A stretch of DNA of 64,000 bases from Planctomycetes bacterium B3_Pla (GCA_005223045.1 NJBM01000008.1:186001-250000); one strand, 5' to 3'; shown: positions 42,482 to 51,586, counted from the stretch's first letter. The notes: generated by a model not told the origin, from the letters alone. Made by a program: numbers and translations.

Positions 42482-43786
42482 CTATTCGTGCCGCAGCGAT
42501 TCGATTGGGTCCATATTGGCGGCGCGATAGGCCGGATACAAGCCGAAGATTATGCCTACGGCACCGCTGATGCCAAAGGCCAACACAAGTGAGCTGCCCG
42601 TAATGTCCGTGCGCATGTTGCCGAAACGGGTCACCATAAACGGGATGAAGGAACCCAGGCTAATCCCCAGGATGCCTCCGAGAAGGGTCAGTATTAGAGT
42701 TTCTGAGAGGAATTGGAGGATGATGTCGCGTTTCTTTGCGCCGAGGGCGCGGCGGATGCCGATCTCGCGTGTTCGCTCGCTGACGGTGGCTAACATAATA
42801 TTCATGATTCCTATGCCGCCGACCAGCAGTGAGATTGCAGCGATCGAGCCGAGAACAATGCTGAAAATCCGCTGAGTCGCCTTGGCCTGCTTGAGCAGCT
42901 CCAGCGGGACGGTTACCTGGTAGTCATTCTTCTTGTGGAATCGGGCAAGCAATGTCTCCAGTGTATCTCGCGTCGGCAGAACTTCGTCGGTCGAGCCTAC
43001 TTTTACGGTGATCTCCTGCAGCTCGACTCTCTCTATGCTGCGGCCGGTGCTGCCGCTAAACTGCAACGTTATCTCGCCGAAGCGATTCTTGACCGTGGTC
43101 AGGGGGATATAAACGTTGCCCACGTTGGCGCCGCCCTGGCTTTTCGCGTCTACGGTTTCGCCAGTGAGGGCCTTGGCCGCCTGGCCGCGGTTCTTGGAAT
43201 TGACCACCCCCACCACACGGTAGTAATCACTTGACAGTTTTATATCCTGACCTAACGGGTCATCAAAGACGAACAGCTCTTTGACTATTTGATCGTCAAC
43301 AACACAGACACTCTGCTTGTGGTGGAGGTCTATGCTGCTGAGAAATCGCCCCATTTGTATCTGGGCCGGCGATATCTCAGGGTACCACGGCACCGTGCCG
43401 ATCACCTCGATAGCGACTTTACGATTGCGATACCTGGCTTGCTGAGCGATAAGGCGGCTTGGCACTATGACTTCGACATTCGGGATGCTGTTACGGAAAC
43501 GCTCGGCATCGGTGTAAGTCAGGCCGTACTCGCGCATGGTTTGGGACTGGCCGCTGATTTCCTGGTCTTCAGGGGGCTTCACGGTCTTGATAATAATGTT
43601 GCGGCTGCCGAGCCTGGCGATCTGTTCCTGTGCCTCCCGGCTCGCTCCTTCGCCAATGGCCAGCATAGCGATAACCGACGATACGCCGAAGATAATGCCT
43701 AACGCCGTCAGGCTGGAACGCAATTTGTGCATCCAGAGACTTTTTATACCTAACTTAGCTGTGCGTTTTAAGCGAAACAAGAACAT
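42482..43786 (-). CDS. MacB-type ABC transporter permease
   Basis: 434 residues. One N-terminal membrane helix ('LRSSLTALGIIFGVSSVIAMLAIG'), a large periplasmic domain (about 50-290), then three helices near the C-terminus ('IFSIVLGSIAAISLLVGGIGIMN', 'FLSETLILTLLGGILGISLG', 'LVLAFGISGAVGIIFGLYPAYRA') give the MacB/FtsX four-helix plan. The motif 'MLATVSERTREIGIRRALGA' is the family hallmark. MacB permeases couple ATP hydrolysis to periplasmic substrate efflux through a TolC channel. It follows the ATPase gene by 15 bp and is the last gene of the efflux operon. Confidence 0.93.
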   Translation of the reverse strand: MFLFRLKRTAKLGIKSLWMHKLRSSLTALGIIFGVSSVIAMLAIGEGASREAQEQIARLGSRNIIIKTVKPPEDQEISGQSQTMREYGLTYTDAERFRNSIPNVEVIVPSRLIAQQARYRNRKVAIEVIGTVPWYPEISPAQIQMGRFLSSIDLHHKQSVCVVDDQIVKELFVFDDPLGQDIKLSSDYYRVVGVVNSKNRGQAAKALTGETVDAKSQGGANVGNVYIPLTTVKNRFGEITLQFSGSTGRSIERVELQEITVKVGSTDEVLPTRDTLETLLARFHKKNDYQVTVPLELLKQAKATQRIFSIVLGSIAAISLLVGGIGIMNIMLATVSERTREIGIRRALGAKKRDIILQFLSETLILTLLGGILGISLGSFIPFMVTRFGNMRTDITGSSLVLAFGISGAVGIIFGLYPAYRAANMDPIESLRHE

Positions 43787-43801
43787 ATTGTTACCGTTTG
43801 T

Positions 43802-44518
43802 TTATCCTTTGCGACTGTCCCTTTTTATCCGGCCGTCGAACAATTCCACGACCCTCTCAGCGGTCTTGGCAATGCCCTGGTCGTGCGTGACAACGATGAG
43901 AGTCTTGCCCTCTTTGTGCAGGCGGTCGAGAATTTTCAAAATCTCGCCGCCGCTTTCCGAATCGAGGTTGCCGGTTGGCTCGTCGGCCAAAACAATAAGT
44001 GGATTGTTCGCCAGCGACCTGGCAATTGCCACCCGCTGCTGCTGACCGCCGCTCAACTCCGAAGGTCGATGCCCGAGCCTGTCAGCGAGACCCACCATCG
44101 AGGCCAGCTCCCTGGCGCGCTCGGCACTTTCGTGTTCCGAGCAGCCCTGGTAATACATCGGGACCTCGATATTCTCTATGACATTGAGCTGGCTAATCAG
44201 ATTGAACGATTGAAATATGAAACCGATCCTGGCGCCGCGTATCAAGGACAGATCGTCATCCTCGAGCAGGGCGACATTCTCTCCGCCGAGCCAGTAGTCA
44301 CCACTGGTGGGGCGGTCGAGGCAGCCGATCATGTTGAGCAGTGTGGATTTGCCCGAGCCGCTCGGGCCCATTATCGCTACGTATTCGCCGCTCTTGATTG
44401 TCAGGACAATATCGCGCAGAACCTTCAACTCCATCGTGCCGAGCTGGTAACTCTTACACAACTTGTCCATTACCAAAGTTTGCCCATCGGTTTTAACGGT
44501 TTTGTCCACGTTCTGCAT
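43802..44518 (-). CDS. ABC transporter ATP-binding protein (MacB/LolD-type)
   Basis: About 239 residues. The ATG at 44518 has GAGG at proper distance; a GTG nine codons upstream is an alternative. Walker A 'GPSGSGKSTLLN', Q-loop 'FQSFNLISQL', signature 'LSGGQQQRVAIA', Walker B 'LIVLADEPTG' and the D-loop and H-loop ('NLDS', 'VTHDQ') are all present. It powers the MacB-like permease. It overlaps the end of the HlyD-like gene by about 26 nt, showing a tightly packed operon. Confidence 0.95.
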   Translation of the reverse strand: MQNVDKTVKTDGQTLVMDKLCKSYQLGTMELKVLRDIVLTIKSGEYVAIMGPSGSGKSTLLNMIGCLDRPTSGDYWLGGENVALLEDDDLSLIRGARIGFIFQSFNLISQLNVIENIEVPMYYQGCSEHESAERARELASMVGLADRLGHRPSELSGGQQQRVAIARSLANNPLIVLADEPTGNLDSESGGEILKILDRLHKEGKTLIVVTHDQGIAKTAERVVELFDGRIKRDSRKG

Positions 44519-46613
44519 TTTCGCCTCGTCCCCCCCGGTTTCCACCTTGTCTCGTTCGGCCGGACATTCCCTGCATGGTTTTCATAAGCTCTGCTTTAAA
44601 CTTCTCCGGGTCACTCTGGCGTAGCTGCTTCAACTTTTTGGCTTTCTCCGGGTCCCTCTCTGCCAACACGCCCATTATGCGGTCAATCCTTTCATCGGTG
44701 AGTTCAAACTGCCTGCCCTGCGGCGATCCTCCACCTCCCGGGCCTGCTGCGCCCTGCGGTCGCCTTCCGCCGGCGGGGCCTCGGCCGCCCGGCGCTGCCG
44801 GACCCTGCCGCGGTGGTCCGCCTTGCGGGGATTCAGTCTGGCCGGGCTGGCCTCCCGCACCCTCGAAGCGGTCTGCGTCCCGACTCGCACCGAACTCACC
44901 GCCGGGTCTGGTTACTCGCGGGGGATTCAGCAACACTTCTTCACCCTCTTCCAGGCCATCGACAATTTGCACGAACGTATCGTCAAAAGCGCCTGTTTGC
45001 ACGATCCGCTCCTCAGTACCTCCGGGTGTGGAGACAAAGCAGACTTTTTTTCCTCCGCGGTTTGCCACGACCTGAACGGGTACTATTATAACATCCTCCA
45101 GCCGCTCAACGAGTATTTCTACCTTGGCTGACATTCCCGGCTTGAGGTAATCATGTGTTCCCTCAATGAGAACCTGGGTTATATAAACCTTGAGGTCGGG
45201 GTTGAGGAACCCGCGCCGCGAATCAGGCAAGTGCGCAACCTTGAGCACCTGGCCCGTAAAAGTCTCATCAGGGAATGGATCCACGGTAATTACCGCCCTT
45301 TGACCGGGGCGCACCTTGTCCACCTCAGCCTCGTGCACGGCAATTTCGGCGATCATCTCCGCCGTATCGGGCAACGATATTATTTTCTGACGCTCGTAAA
45401 CCGTCTCTCCTTCGTCGATGTTTCTGGAGCCGCCTCCGCCTCGCCGCATGAAAACATCCGAGCTTGAGGCGTAGATCACCAGACCCGGCGCCGGCGCCTT
45501 TATCATACAGGCATCAATTTGTCTTTCCGCCTTTTTCATACGTTGGTCTTGCAATTCGAATTTGGACTTGCTGCTTAACAACCTTGCCTTGGTCTGCGCC
45601 AGCGTTGCTCGGGCGCGTGCTTTGGTCCGGTCCAGTTCCCGATTGGCCTCTTCGTAATCGCTGAAGAATCTTTCGGCTTCTTTCGGGAAATCATACAGCT
45701 TATACAATCTCAGGGCCTCATTGGCACTCTCGGTCTGAACCTTAAAACGCTGCACGTCAAGCTCGGCGCTCTGTAAATCGAGGGCCGATGCATAGTTCGC
45801 GTCGTAGAGCTTCTGTGTTCCCTCCAGCACGTCTGTATACTTTTGGCGCTGCCCGTCGGCGAGAAGAATAGCATCCTTGAATTCCTTCAGCATCTGGGAA
45901 GCCTCGCCTCCCTGGTCGCCCGCATTGTTCGGATCGTTCGGGTCGCCGGGGTTGACCTCGGTGATCAACGCGACATCGATACCGGAATTCGGATCGTCCT
46001 GCAGTTTCTGCGCCACCTCCTCTGCAAGTTCTTCCCCGAGATATTTTTGAAAGTCCATTTTGGCAAACTTCACAGCCAGTTCAGCGGCCTTAATGTCGCT
46101 TTCGTTTTGCTTGATCTGAATACGATGTGATTCATCCGCCTCGATAAAGGATGCCTCGGCGGTTGCAACATCGATCTTGTATTGCTCGATTTGCTCTTCC
46201 ATCACCGAGGAGTCCAGCTCCACCAGCAATTTGCCGTTATTGACGTCTTCCGGTGTTATGTAAGTGCCTTCAGGGACGATGCTGAGTATCGTTACCCCGC
46301 CTCCGCCTCCGCCGCCCATACGGCCGGCTTCTACCTCACATTTGATATCTATCGTATTGCGCGCATTGATACTGCCGCTTTCGGTAACGGTGATAGTCAA
46401 ATCGTCCAGGCGCGCGGTAAATGTGCTCAAACTCAGGGCCAGATCTGTTGAGCCCTTCGTCTTCATCGAGCCAAACAAGACCAGTGCTGTGACGCCTATC
46501 GCGCCCAGGACCAGAATCACCCATAGCGTTTTGCCGGCGAAAACAGCCCCCAGGCACCGCCTATGTCGATTCTGCACTACTTTCCGATTGCTTTTGTCTT
46601 TATGGTGGGTCAT
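44493..46613 (-). CDS. HlyD/MacA-type periplasmic adaptor with long C-terminal extension
   Basis: About 706 residues. The start at 46613 overlaps the TolC-like stop in ATGA. One membrane anchor ('TLWVILVLGAIGVTALVLFG') is followed by a lipoyl-type hairpin, a long coiled coil (about 160-390), and beta-barrel and membrane-proximal domains ('VRPGQRAVITVDPFPDETF', 'LKPGMSAKVEILVERLEDVIIVPVQVV'). The tail beyond about 585 is unusual for a MacA-type adaptor: a Pro/Gly/Gln/Arg-rich stretch, then a conserved helical piece ('RIMGVLAERDPEKAKKLKQL'), then more Gly/Arg/Asn. The protein bridges the inner-membrane pump and the TolC channel. The extension could bind peptidoglycan or substrate; that is speculation. 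Confidence 0.9.
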   Translation of the reverse strand: MTHHKDKSNRKVVQNRHRRCLGAVFAGKTLWVILVLGAIGVTALVLFGSMKTKGSTDLALSLSTFTARLDDLTITVTESGSINARNTIDIKCEVEAGRMGGGGGGGVTILSIVPEGTYITPEDVNNGKLLVELDSSVMEEQIEQYKIDVATAEASFIEADESHRIQIKQNESDIKAAELAVKFAKMDFQKYLGEELAEEVAQKLQDDPNSGIDVALITEVNPGDPNDPNNAGDQGGEASQMLKEFKDAILLADGQRQKYTDVLEGTQKLYDANYASALDLQSAELDVQRFKVQTESANEALRLYKLYDFPKEAERFFSDYEEANRELDRTKARARATLAQTKARLLSSKSKFELQDQRMKKAERQIDACMIKAPAPGLVIYASSSDVFMRRGGGGSRNIDEGETVYERQKIISLPDTAEMIAEIAVHEAEVDKVRPGQRAVITVDPFPDETFTGQVLKVAHLPDSRRGFLNPDLKVYITQVLIEGTHDYLKPGMSAKVEILVERLEDVIIVPVQVVANRGGKKVCFVSTPGGTEERIVQTGAFDDTFVQIVDGLEEGEEVLLNPPRVTRPGGEFGASRDADRFEGAGGQPGQTESPQGGPPRQGPAAPGGRGPAGGRRPQGAAGPGGGGSPQGRQFELTDERIDRIMGVLAERDPEKAKKLKQLRQSDPEKFKAELMKTMQGMSGRTRQGGNRGGRGENAERGQNR

Positions 46614-48229
46614 TGTTTCTGTTCCTCCCACATTCCATCCGGTTTAACTTGTAAAACGCCAATGTCTCTAAAAAAGCTCATCTTTGAAATTGCATGGTCC
46701 ACCAGGGCGCGTATGACGTCATTCTGAGCCTGCAACAAATCCCCCTCCGACTCGAGCAAAAGTCGCACATTAGTCTGTCCGATCTCCAACAACAATTTCT
46801 GAGTCTCCAGCCGCCTTTGGGCCAGTTCCAGGGCCAGTTTTTGGATGCGGTAGCCTTCGGCCTCGGTTCTCAGTCCGCGAAGGGCCTCGCGCACCTCCAA
46901 TTCGATATTGTCCCGGTCGTTCTCGAAGTTTCGCTGCGCCTGTTCCAACGATATCAGCGATTCGCGATAAGCATTGCGTTCGGCCTTGCGGTCGAGCGGC
47001 AGATCGGCTTCGAGACCAAGTGTGTAAGTGCCTTCATGGAATCGCAATCTGTCAACTTTGGTGCTATCGGTTGAGTTTACGCCGGCGCTGCCTACAAGAT
47101 TTAACTCCGCGCCAAGGTTGTCGGCGGCGAGGATAACTTTCCGCTCGGCATCGTCCACCCTGTCTGCACCGTTGGCAAGATCCAGACGCCAATGCAGCGC
47201 AGTTTCAATTGCTGTGCCCGGCGTATAATCAACCGGCGTTATCCCAAGTTTTTCCAGACTCTGCAGTTCATTCGGATCCAACTCTATCTCGGCATCGGTG
47301 GGCAGAGTCAGCGTCACCTTGAAATCGTCGAGCCTACTCTCGTACTGCTGTTGGGCCTGCACCCACGAATTCTCCGCATTCAGGGCTCGCTGCTTGGCCT
47401 CATCGAAATCAGACGGCTTTGCCAGGCCCGCTTCGGCCTCAAGCTCCAGACGCTTCTGCGATTCAAGGAGCCTGTGATAACTGCTTTCGGCATTGACCAC
47501 AGTAGTCTCTTGCTGCAAGACACGGTAGTATTCGCTAACCACCGAAACCACGAATGTTTTACGAAACCGGCTAAAGGAACGTATCTGGTACAGGGCATTT
47601 CGCTCGGCCTGTGTCAGATTCTCCTGAACGATTTTGCGACCTCTGCCTCGCAACAACGGCTGGGCCACGCTGGCGCTTAGCACCGAGGCTAATGAAGTAT
47701 CCGGGTCGCCGGTCAGAAAGCGAGCCCAGTCAATCGCGATGCTCGTGCTGATCTGAGCACCGTCGGCCAGCAATTGGTTGAAACCCACTCTCGAATTGGA
47801 ATTTACGCTTTCGTCGGCACTGTTTCTCATGTAACCGGCGTCGATTGTCCCGAACCATTTTCGGGCAAACTGATGCCGGGCCAGCGTCAAATCAAGTGCT
47901 ATCAGGTAAAGTTGTTCTTTCTGCCTCAGATAGTTCCTGTTATGCGCCGTAGCTATGGCGACAGCTTGCGTAAGACTGAGAACGCCCGATTCAGGCACGG
48001 TTTTCTCGACTCGAATGTCATCGGTGGGAGCGGGAACGTTGCTGTCGTCGATCGCATAATTGGCTTTGTTGCCGAAATCATCCTGCCATTTGCTGTCGAT
48101 GATCTCATAGACCTCCTTGTCGGCCTTGGCTTTGTACTGATCCGGACTGCACGCACCGCAGATACCTAAGATAACGGCGGCGCCAAGCACCCAGCATAAC
48201 AACGTTTCACCCCGATACTTGCGAAACAT
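46610..48229 (-). CDS. TolC-family outer membrane efflux protein
   Basis: About 539 residues from the ATG at 48229, with GGAGGAATTC before it; an in-frame upstream ATG lacks a site. The leader 'LLCWVLGAAVILGICGAC' ends in Cys, suggesting possible lipid attachment. Two tandem OEP repeats contain long coiled helices ('LEAEAGLAKPSDFDEAKQRA', 'LALELAQRRLETQKLLLEIG'), as in TolC, which forms a trimeric channel-tunnel. It is the first gene of an operon coding for channel, adaptor, ATPase and permease; a plausible -35/-10 pair lies just upstream. Confidence 0.92.
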   Translation of the reverse strand: MFRKYRGETLLCWVLGAAVILGICGACSPDQYKAKADKEVYEIIDSKWQDDFGNKANYAIDDSNVPAPTDDIRVEKTVPESGVLSLTQAVAIATAHNRNYLRQKEQLYLIALDLTLARHQFARKWFGTIDAGYMRNSADESVNSNSRVGFNQLLADGAQISTSIAIDWARFLTGDPDTSLASVLSASVAQPLLRGRGRKIVQENLTQAERNALYQIRSFSRFRKTFVVSVVSEYYRVLQQETTVVNAESSYHRLLESQKRLELEAEAGLAKPSDFDEAKQRALNAENSWVQAQQQYESRLDDFKVTLTLPTDAEIELDPNELQSLEKLGITPVDYTPGTAIETALHWRLDLANGADRVDDAERKVILAADNLGAELNLVGSAGVNSTDSTKVDRLRFHEGTYTLGLEADLPLDRKAERNAYRESLISLEQAQRNFENDRDNIELEVREALRGLRTEAEGYRIQKLALELAQRRLETQKLLLEIGQTNVRLLLESEGDLLQAQNDVIRALVDHAISKMSFFRDIGVLQVKPDGMWEEQKQ

Positions 48230-48260
48230 GAATTCCTCCAACGACATTGTTCTCACTTGC

Positions 48261-48291
48261 ATAACACCATCTTTGTTCATCTTCCTGTCAA
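48261..48291 (-). promoter_or_regulatory. possible promoter of the efflux operon
   Basis: -35 TTGACA (48291-48286) is perfect; the -10-like TGTTAT (48266-48261) is weak and the spacer is 19 bp. Predicted start is about 25 nt before the TolC-like gene. Confidence 0.38.
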
Positions 48292-48666
48292 CACCGGACT
48301 CGCTAAGAAAAAATCAGCCCTGCTGTCAAAGGGGCGACTGCTTTGCTGTAACCGCCCGACAAAAAACCACTTAGGCAGATCGATTGAGAGGGCCGGAAAC
48401 GTCCCGGCCGAGTCTGCCGAGGTCCGACTTGCCCAAAGTCAATTCTACCCGATCTCCATTTTTCAAGGCCCCAATTATTGTATAATAAAACGGTCTAAAA
48501 GCAAAGCCAAAAACCGGCCTCTTGTTGCAGGCTTTACCGGCAAGCACCTGGACGTACCCGGCGAGCCACAATTGCCGGACATTCTTCCTGCACGCCAGTT
48601 AAGACGTCTTACCGTGCGCGAATATTGCCAAAAAATCTGCAAGTGCCCGGTCAAAACGGCCAAATT

Positions 48667-48696
48667 TTGTTGCAAAACGCATCAATCGCGTATAAA
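48667..48696 (+). promoter_or_regulatory. possible promoter of tRNA-Cys
   Basis: -35-like TTGTTG (48667-48672), 18-bp spacer and -10 TATAAA (48691-48696), about 20 nt before the tRNA 5' end. Confidence 0.45.
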
Positions 48697-48716
48697 CTCT
48701 GAGCCAACCCAGGACT

Positions 48717-48790
48717 GGCGGCGTAGCCAAGAGGCCTAAGGCGACGGTTTGCAAAACCGTTATTCGCCGGTTCGAATCCGGCCGCCGCCT
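48717..48790 (+). tRNA. tRNA-Cys(GCA)
   Basis: A 74-nt cloverleaf: acceptor GGCGGCG/CGCCGCC, anticodon stem ACGGT/ACCGT with loop TTGCAAA (anticodon GCA), T-loop GGTTCGAATCC, and discriminator T, which is typical of tRNA-Cys. No CCA is encoded. It decodes UGC/UGU. Confidence 0.95.
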
Positions 48791-48869
48791 ATACCTTATC
48801 TCGGCGTTAAGGGAGTGATGTTGAAATCCCTGTTGCCCGGCAGGGGAAGATGATTTGGTGGCGCTAAGG

Positions 48870-49769
48870 ATGGAAAAGGCCAACGAGCGAAGAGCAGAGC
48901 AACGACTACATTACCGCTGGGGTGTCCGGTTCGCCGGCAGCACCGGGGAAAAGCCTCTCTCAGGCCAGATGTTCGACATTTCCAGCAACGGGATGGCACT
49001 TCTTTTTCACGCCAACAAAGACTGTCCGCGTCCGGGTCAGTCGATAACGGCCAACTTCGGCGTTCCATGTTTTGACTCGCATGGTTCTTTCGAGACGGTG
49101 TTCTTCAATTGCATAGGCCGGGTCTGCCGGGTCGACCGCCTCAGCAGCAAGGTGAATCGTGTTGCCATCCAATTTACCGAACCGCTCTTTTTCAAGCCGG
49201 GCGAGCAGAACATCACTGAATCCGAAGCGCAGCGGAGACTTCGGAACAAGGCCCGGTCGGTCACCAAAGTCAAAGCGGAAGCCGAGGAAAAGCAGAAGGC
49301 TGAAATCAAAACAGAACACAGAACCGAAGCCAAAGCGACGGCAAAAGCCGAACAGAAGATAAAGGCCCACACTAAGGCGAGAGTCAAGGCCGAAGAAAAG
49401 GCCAGGGGCGAAGCTCAGGCAAGGGCCCAGGCCGAAGCGAAGGCGAAAAGCCAGGCCATGCTGAGGGCAAAGGCGGACAAAAAGGCAAAAATCGAGGCAA
49501 AAAAAAGGGCAAAAACCGAAGCAGAATCGCAAGAAAAATCCAAGTTCTATGAAGAGAAAGTAGCCAAAGTCAAAGCTGAAGCCGCCCGGGAAATAGCCAG
49601 GCTCAAAGCTGAGACTGCCGATACGCTCGCTAAGGCGGATGCGGAATTCAAGACAAAGGTCCAGTCTGAAGGCAAGGAAACCGCCAAAAGCAAGAGACAA
49701 AAGTCGCGAAAAGGCGGCCTGGTCGAGAAAGTGGACGGCTTCATTACGGACAGAAGCAAGATACACTAA
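48870..49769 (+). CDS. PilZ-domain protein with long Lys/Ala/Glu coiled coil
   Basis: About 299 residues. The ATG at 48870 is chosen; TTG/GTG starts a few codons upstream are possible. Residues about 5-115 match a PilZ fold: 'ERRAEQRLHYRWGVRFAG' (with an RxxR-like N-terminal Arg cluster), 'GQMFDISSNGMALLF' (the D-x-S-x-x-G motif) and 'VNRVAIQFTEPLF'. PilZ domains bind cyclic di-GMP. From about residue 125 to 285 the chain is almost pure K/A/E/R/Q and likely forms a long single helix or coiled coil ('KAEAEEKQKAEIKTEHRTE' and similar). No membrane segment. It may link c-di-GMP levels to a filament or envelope structure; the partner is unknown. It follows tRNA-Cys by 79 bp. Confidence 0.8.
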   Translation: MEKANERRAEQRLHYRWGVRFAGSTGEKPLSGQMFDISSNGMALLFHANKDCPRPGQSITANFGVPCFDSHGSFETVFFNCIGRVCRVDRLSSKVNRVAIQFTEPLFFKPGEQNITESEAQRRLRNKARSVTKVKAEAEEKQKAEIKTEHRTEAKATAKAEQKIKAHTKARVKAEEKARGEAQARAQAEAKAKSQAMLRAKADKKAKIEAKKRAKTEAESQEKSKFYEEKVAKVKAEAAREIARLKAETADTLAKADAEFKTKVQSEGKETAKSKRQKSRKGGLVEKVDGFITDRSKIH

Positions 49770-49846
49770 CAGATTGTTCTCAAGAGAGAAATGTCGGCTC
49801 AATTGCAAGAGTGGCACATACAAGTGCCGGCCGGGGAGTTGCGGCA

Positions 49847-50377
49847 ATGAAGGCAAGCGTGGGAAATCACGTTCTGGAACTTCGTGATGGTGATATTACC
49901 GAAATGGACACCGACGCCATCGTCAATGCGGCCAATGCCCAATTGGTTCTGGGCGGTGGTGTCGCCGGGGCGATCAGAAGAAAAGGCGGGCCGACAATCC
50001 AAGCCGAATGCAACAAGATCGGGGGGGCATCTGTAGGCGGGGCGGCAATAACAACTGCCGGCAACCTGAAAGCGAAACATGTAATTCACGCCGTCGGGCC
50101 TCGCATGGGCGAAGGAAACGAAGACGAGAAACTGAAAAACGCAACGCTTAACTCGCTCAAATTGGCCGACGAGAATAACCTAAAAAGCATTTCTTTCCCG
50201 GCGATCAGCACGGGTATTTTCGGTTTTCCCATCAAGCGGTGTGCCGAGATAATGCTCAAGACGACCATCGAACATCTCAAGAGCGAAACCGGCCTGGAAA
50301 AGGTTGTCTTTTGTTTGTTCGGACACGACAGTTACGAAGTTTTTGCGGATCGGCTTGAGCGGGAAACCTCAGAATGA
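49847..50377 (+). CDS. macrodomain (ADP-ribose-binding) protein
   Basis: About 176 residues from the ATG at 49847 (GGGGAG upstream). 'GDITEMDTDAIVNAANAQLVLGGGVAGAI', read in two parts, contains the DAIVNAAN and GGGVAGAI core, and 'AISTGIFGFPIKRCAEI' forms the phosphate-binding loop. These are the hallmarks of MacroD/YmdB-like domains that bind or hydrolyse ADP-ribose and O-acetyl-ADP-ribose. No signal peptide; cytoplasmic. It ends in an ATGA overlap with the alcohol dehydrogenase gene, so they are translationally coupled. Confidence 0.92.
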   Translation: MKASVGNHVLELRDGDITEMDTDAIVNAANAQLVLGGGVAGAIRRKGGPTIQAECNKIGGASVGGAAITTAGNLKAKHVIHAVGPRMGEGNEDEKLKNATLNSLKLADENNLKSISFPAISTGIFGFPIKRCAEIMLKTTIEHLKSETGLEKVVFCLFGHDSYEVFADRLERETSE

Positions 50378-51381
50378 GGGCGATGATATTAAAAGGTCAG
50401 TCGCCGATTGAAGCAAAGCCTCTAAGACTTGCCGATCTGCCGACTCCCACGCCGGACGACAACCAGATACTCGTTAAGGTCTCGGTTTGCGGCGCCTGCC
50501 ATACGGACCTCGATGAAGTCGAAGGCCGGCTGAAGCCGACAAAATCCCCAATCGTTCCCGGCCATCAGGTGGTAGGAAAGGTGATGGATAAGGGCAAAGC
50601 CGTCACTAAGTTCAATATCGGCGACCGAGTCGGAATTACCTGGCTTTTTTCCAGTTGTGGCGAATGCGAGTTTTGTCGCGCAGGAAGCGAGAACCTCTGC
50701 GGACAGGCTAAATGGACCGGCAAAGACGCCGATGGCGGCTATGCGGAATTTACCGTTATTGGTGAGGACTTCGCTTATCCGATCCCTGAGCGGTTTTCGG
50801 ACTCGCAGGCCGCTCCGCTTTTGTGTGCCGGTGTTATCGGGTATCGTACACTTAGACTTGCAGATATAACGGACGGCCAAAAGATTGGCCTGTTCGGTTT
50901 TGGAGCATCGGCCCATATTGTAATTCAGATCATCAAGTATAAGTTCCCTAACAGTTCCGTCTTTGTCTTTACCAAAACAGCCCAACATGCCGAGTTAGCC
51001 AAAACGCTCGGCGCTGTCTGGGCCGGTTTCTCCGGTGACCAGCCACCGGAGAAGTTGAACAAGATTATGGATTTCACACCGGTTGGAGAGTGTATCCGGG
51101 ATGCACTCGGCGTTCTCGATAGAGGTGGCCGGCTGGTGATAAACGCCATTCGCAAAGAAACACCCGTTCCACCGCTTGATTATGCCAAATATCTCTGGCT
51201 CGAAAAGGAAATCAAGTCTGTTGCCAATGTTACGCGTCAGGATGCAGAAGAATTTTTGCCTTTGGCGGCCCGGATACCCGTAATACCCACAATCGAGGAA
51301 TTCCCATTAGACCAGGCTAACGAAGTACTCTATTCGATTAAGAACTCCAAACTCCGCGCGGCTGCCGTCCTGAAGGTGTAA
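50374..51381 (+). CDS. zinc-dependent alcohol dehydrogenase (medium-chain)
   Basis: 335 residues. Catalytic zinc ligands include Cys in 'CGACHTD' and His in 'PGHQVVG' (usual GHE is GHQ here). The structural zinc Cys cluster is 'CGECEFC' with a further Cys in 'SENLC'. The NAD-binding 'IGLFGFGASAHIVIQI' is a GxGxxx Rossmann motif in the MDR position. It resembles AdhA/AdhP-type alcohol or aldehyde reductases. Coupled by ATGA to the macrodomain gene, so the pair may act on the same nucleotide pool (NAD-related metabolism); this is inference. Confidence 0.9.
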   Translation: MRAMILKGQSPIEAKPLRLADLPTPTPDDNQILVKVSVCGACHTDLDEVEGRLKPTKSPIVPGHQVVGKVMDKGKAVTKFNIGDRVGITWLFSSCGECEFCRAGSENLCGQAKWTGKDADGGYAEFTVIGEDFAYPIPERFSDSQAAPLLCAGVIGYRTLRLADITDGQKIGLFGFGASAHIVIQIIKYKFPNSSVFVFTKTAQHAELAKTLGAVWAGFSGDQPPEKLNKIMDFTPVGECIRDALGVLDRGGRLVINAIRKETPVPPLDYAKYLWLEKEIKSVANVTRQDAEEFLPLAARIPVIPTIEEFPLDQANEVLYSIKNSKLRAAAVLKV

Positions 51382-51532
51382 TGATAAGAAGCTGCATTTT
51401 GTGTTAATAAGATTATGTCGGAAAAAACGATTTGAGGTCATTGAATCGACAGGGCCGATGTGATATACTAAGTTATAGAAACGGTTCTGCCGTGCTTTGG
51501 CCAAGCCGCTCGTGATGTGACGTCCGGGCGAC

Positions 51533-51586
51533 GTAGGGGCAATCCTGTGTGGTTGCCCTGGGCGGGCACGCAGGCCTGCCCCTACA
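51533..51586 (+). repeat. REP-like element with GTAGGGGCA / TGCCCCTAC arms
   Basis: A 54-bp intergenic element with perfect 9-bp terminal arms (GTAGGGGCA ... TGCCCCTAC) and internal inverted GGTTGCCC/GGGC segments. A half copy (GTAGGGGCAGGCC) occurs at 23852. It lies between the alcohol dehydrogenase and the ferritin-like gene. Confidence 0.65.

Larger units (their letters stand above)
48230..48716 (+). other. intergenic region before tRNA-Cys
   Basis: About 487 bp. It holds the efflux-operon promoter (minus) and the tRNA-Cys promoter (plus). Short frames exist on both strands but lack ribosome sites and known motifs, so none is called. Confidence 0.5.
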
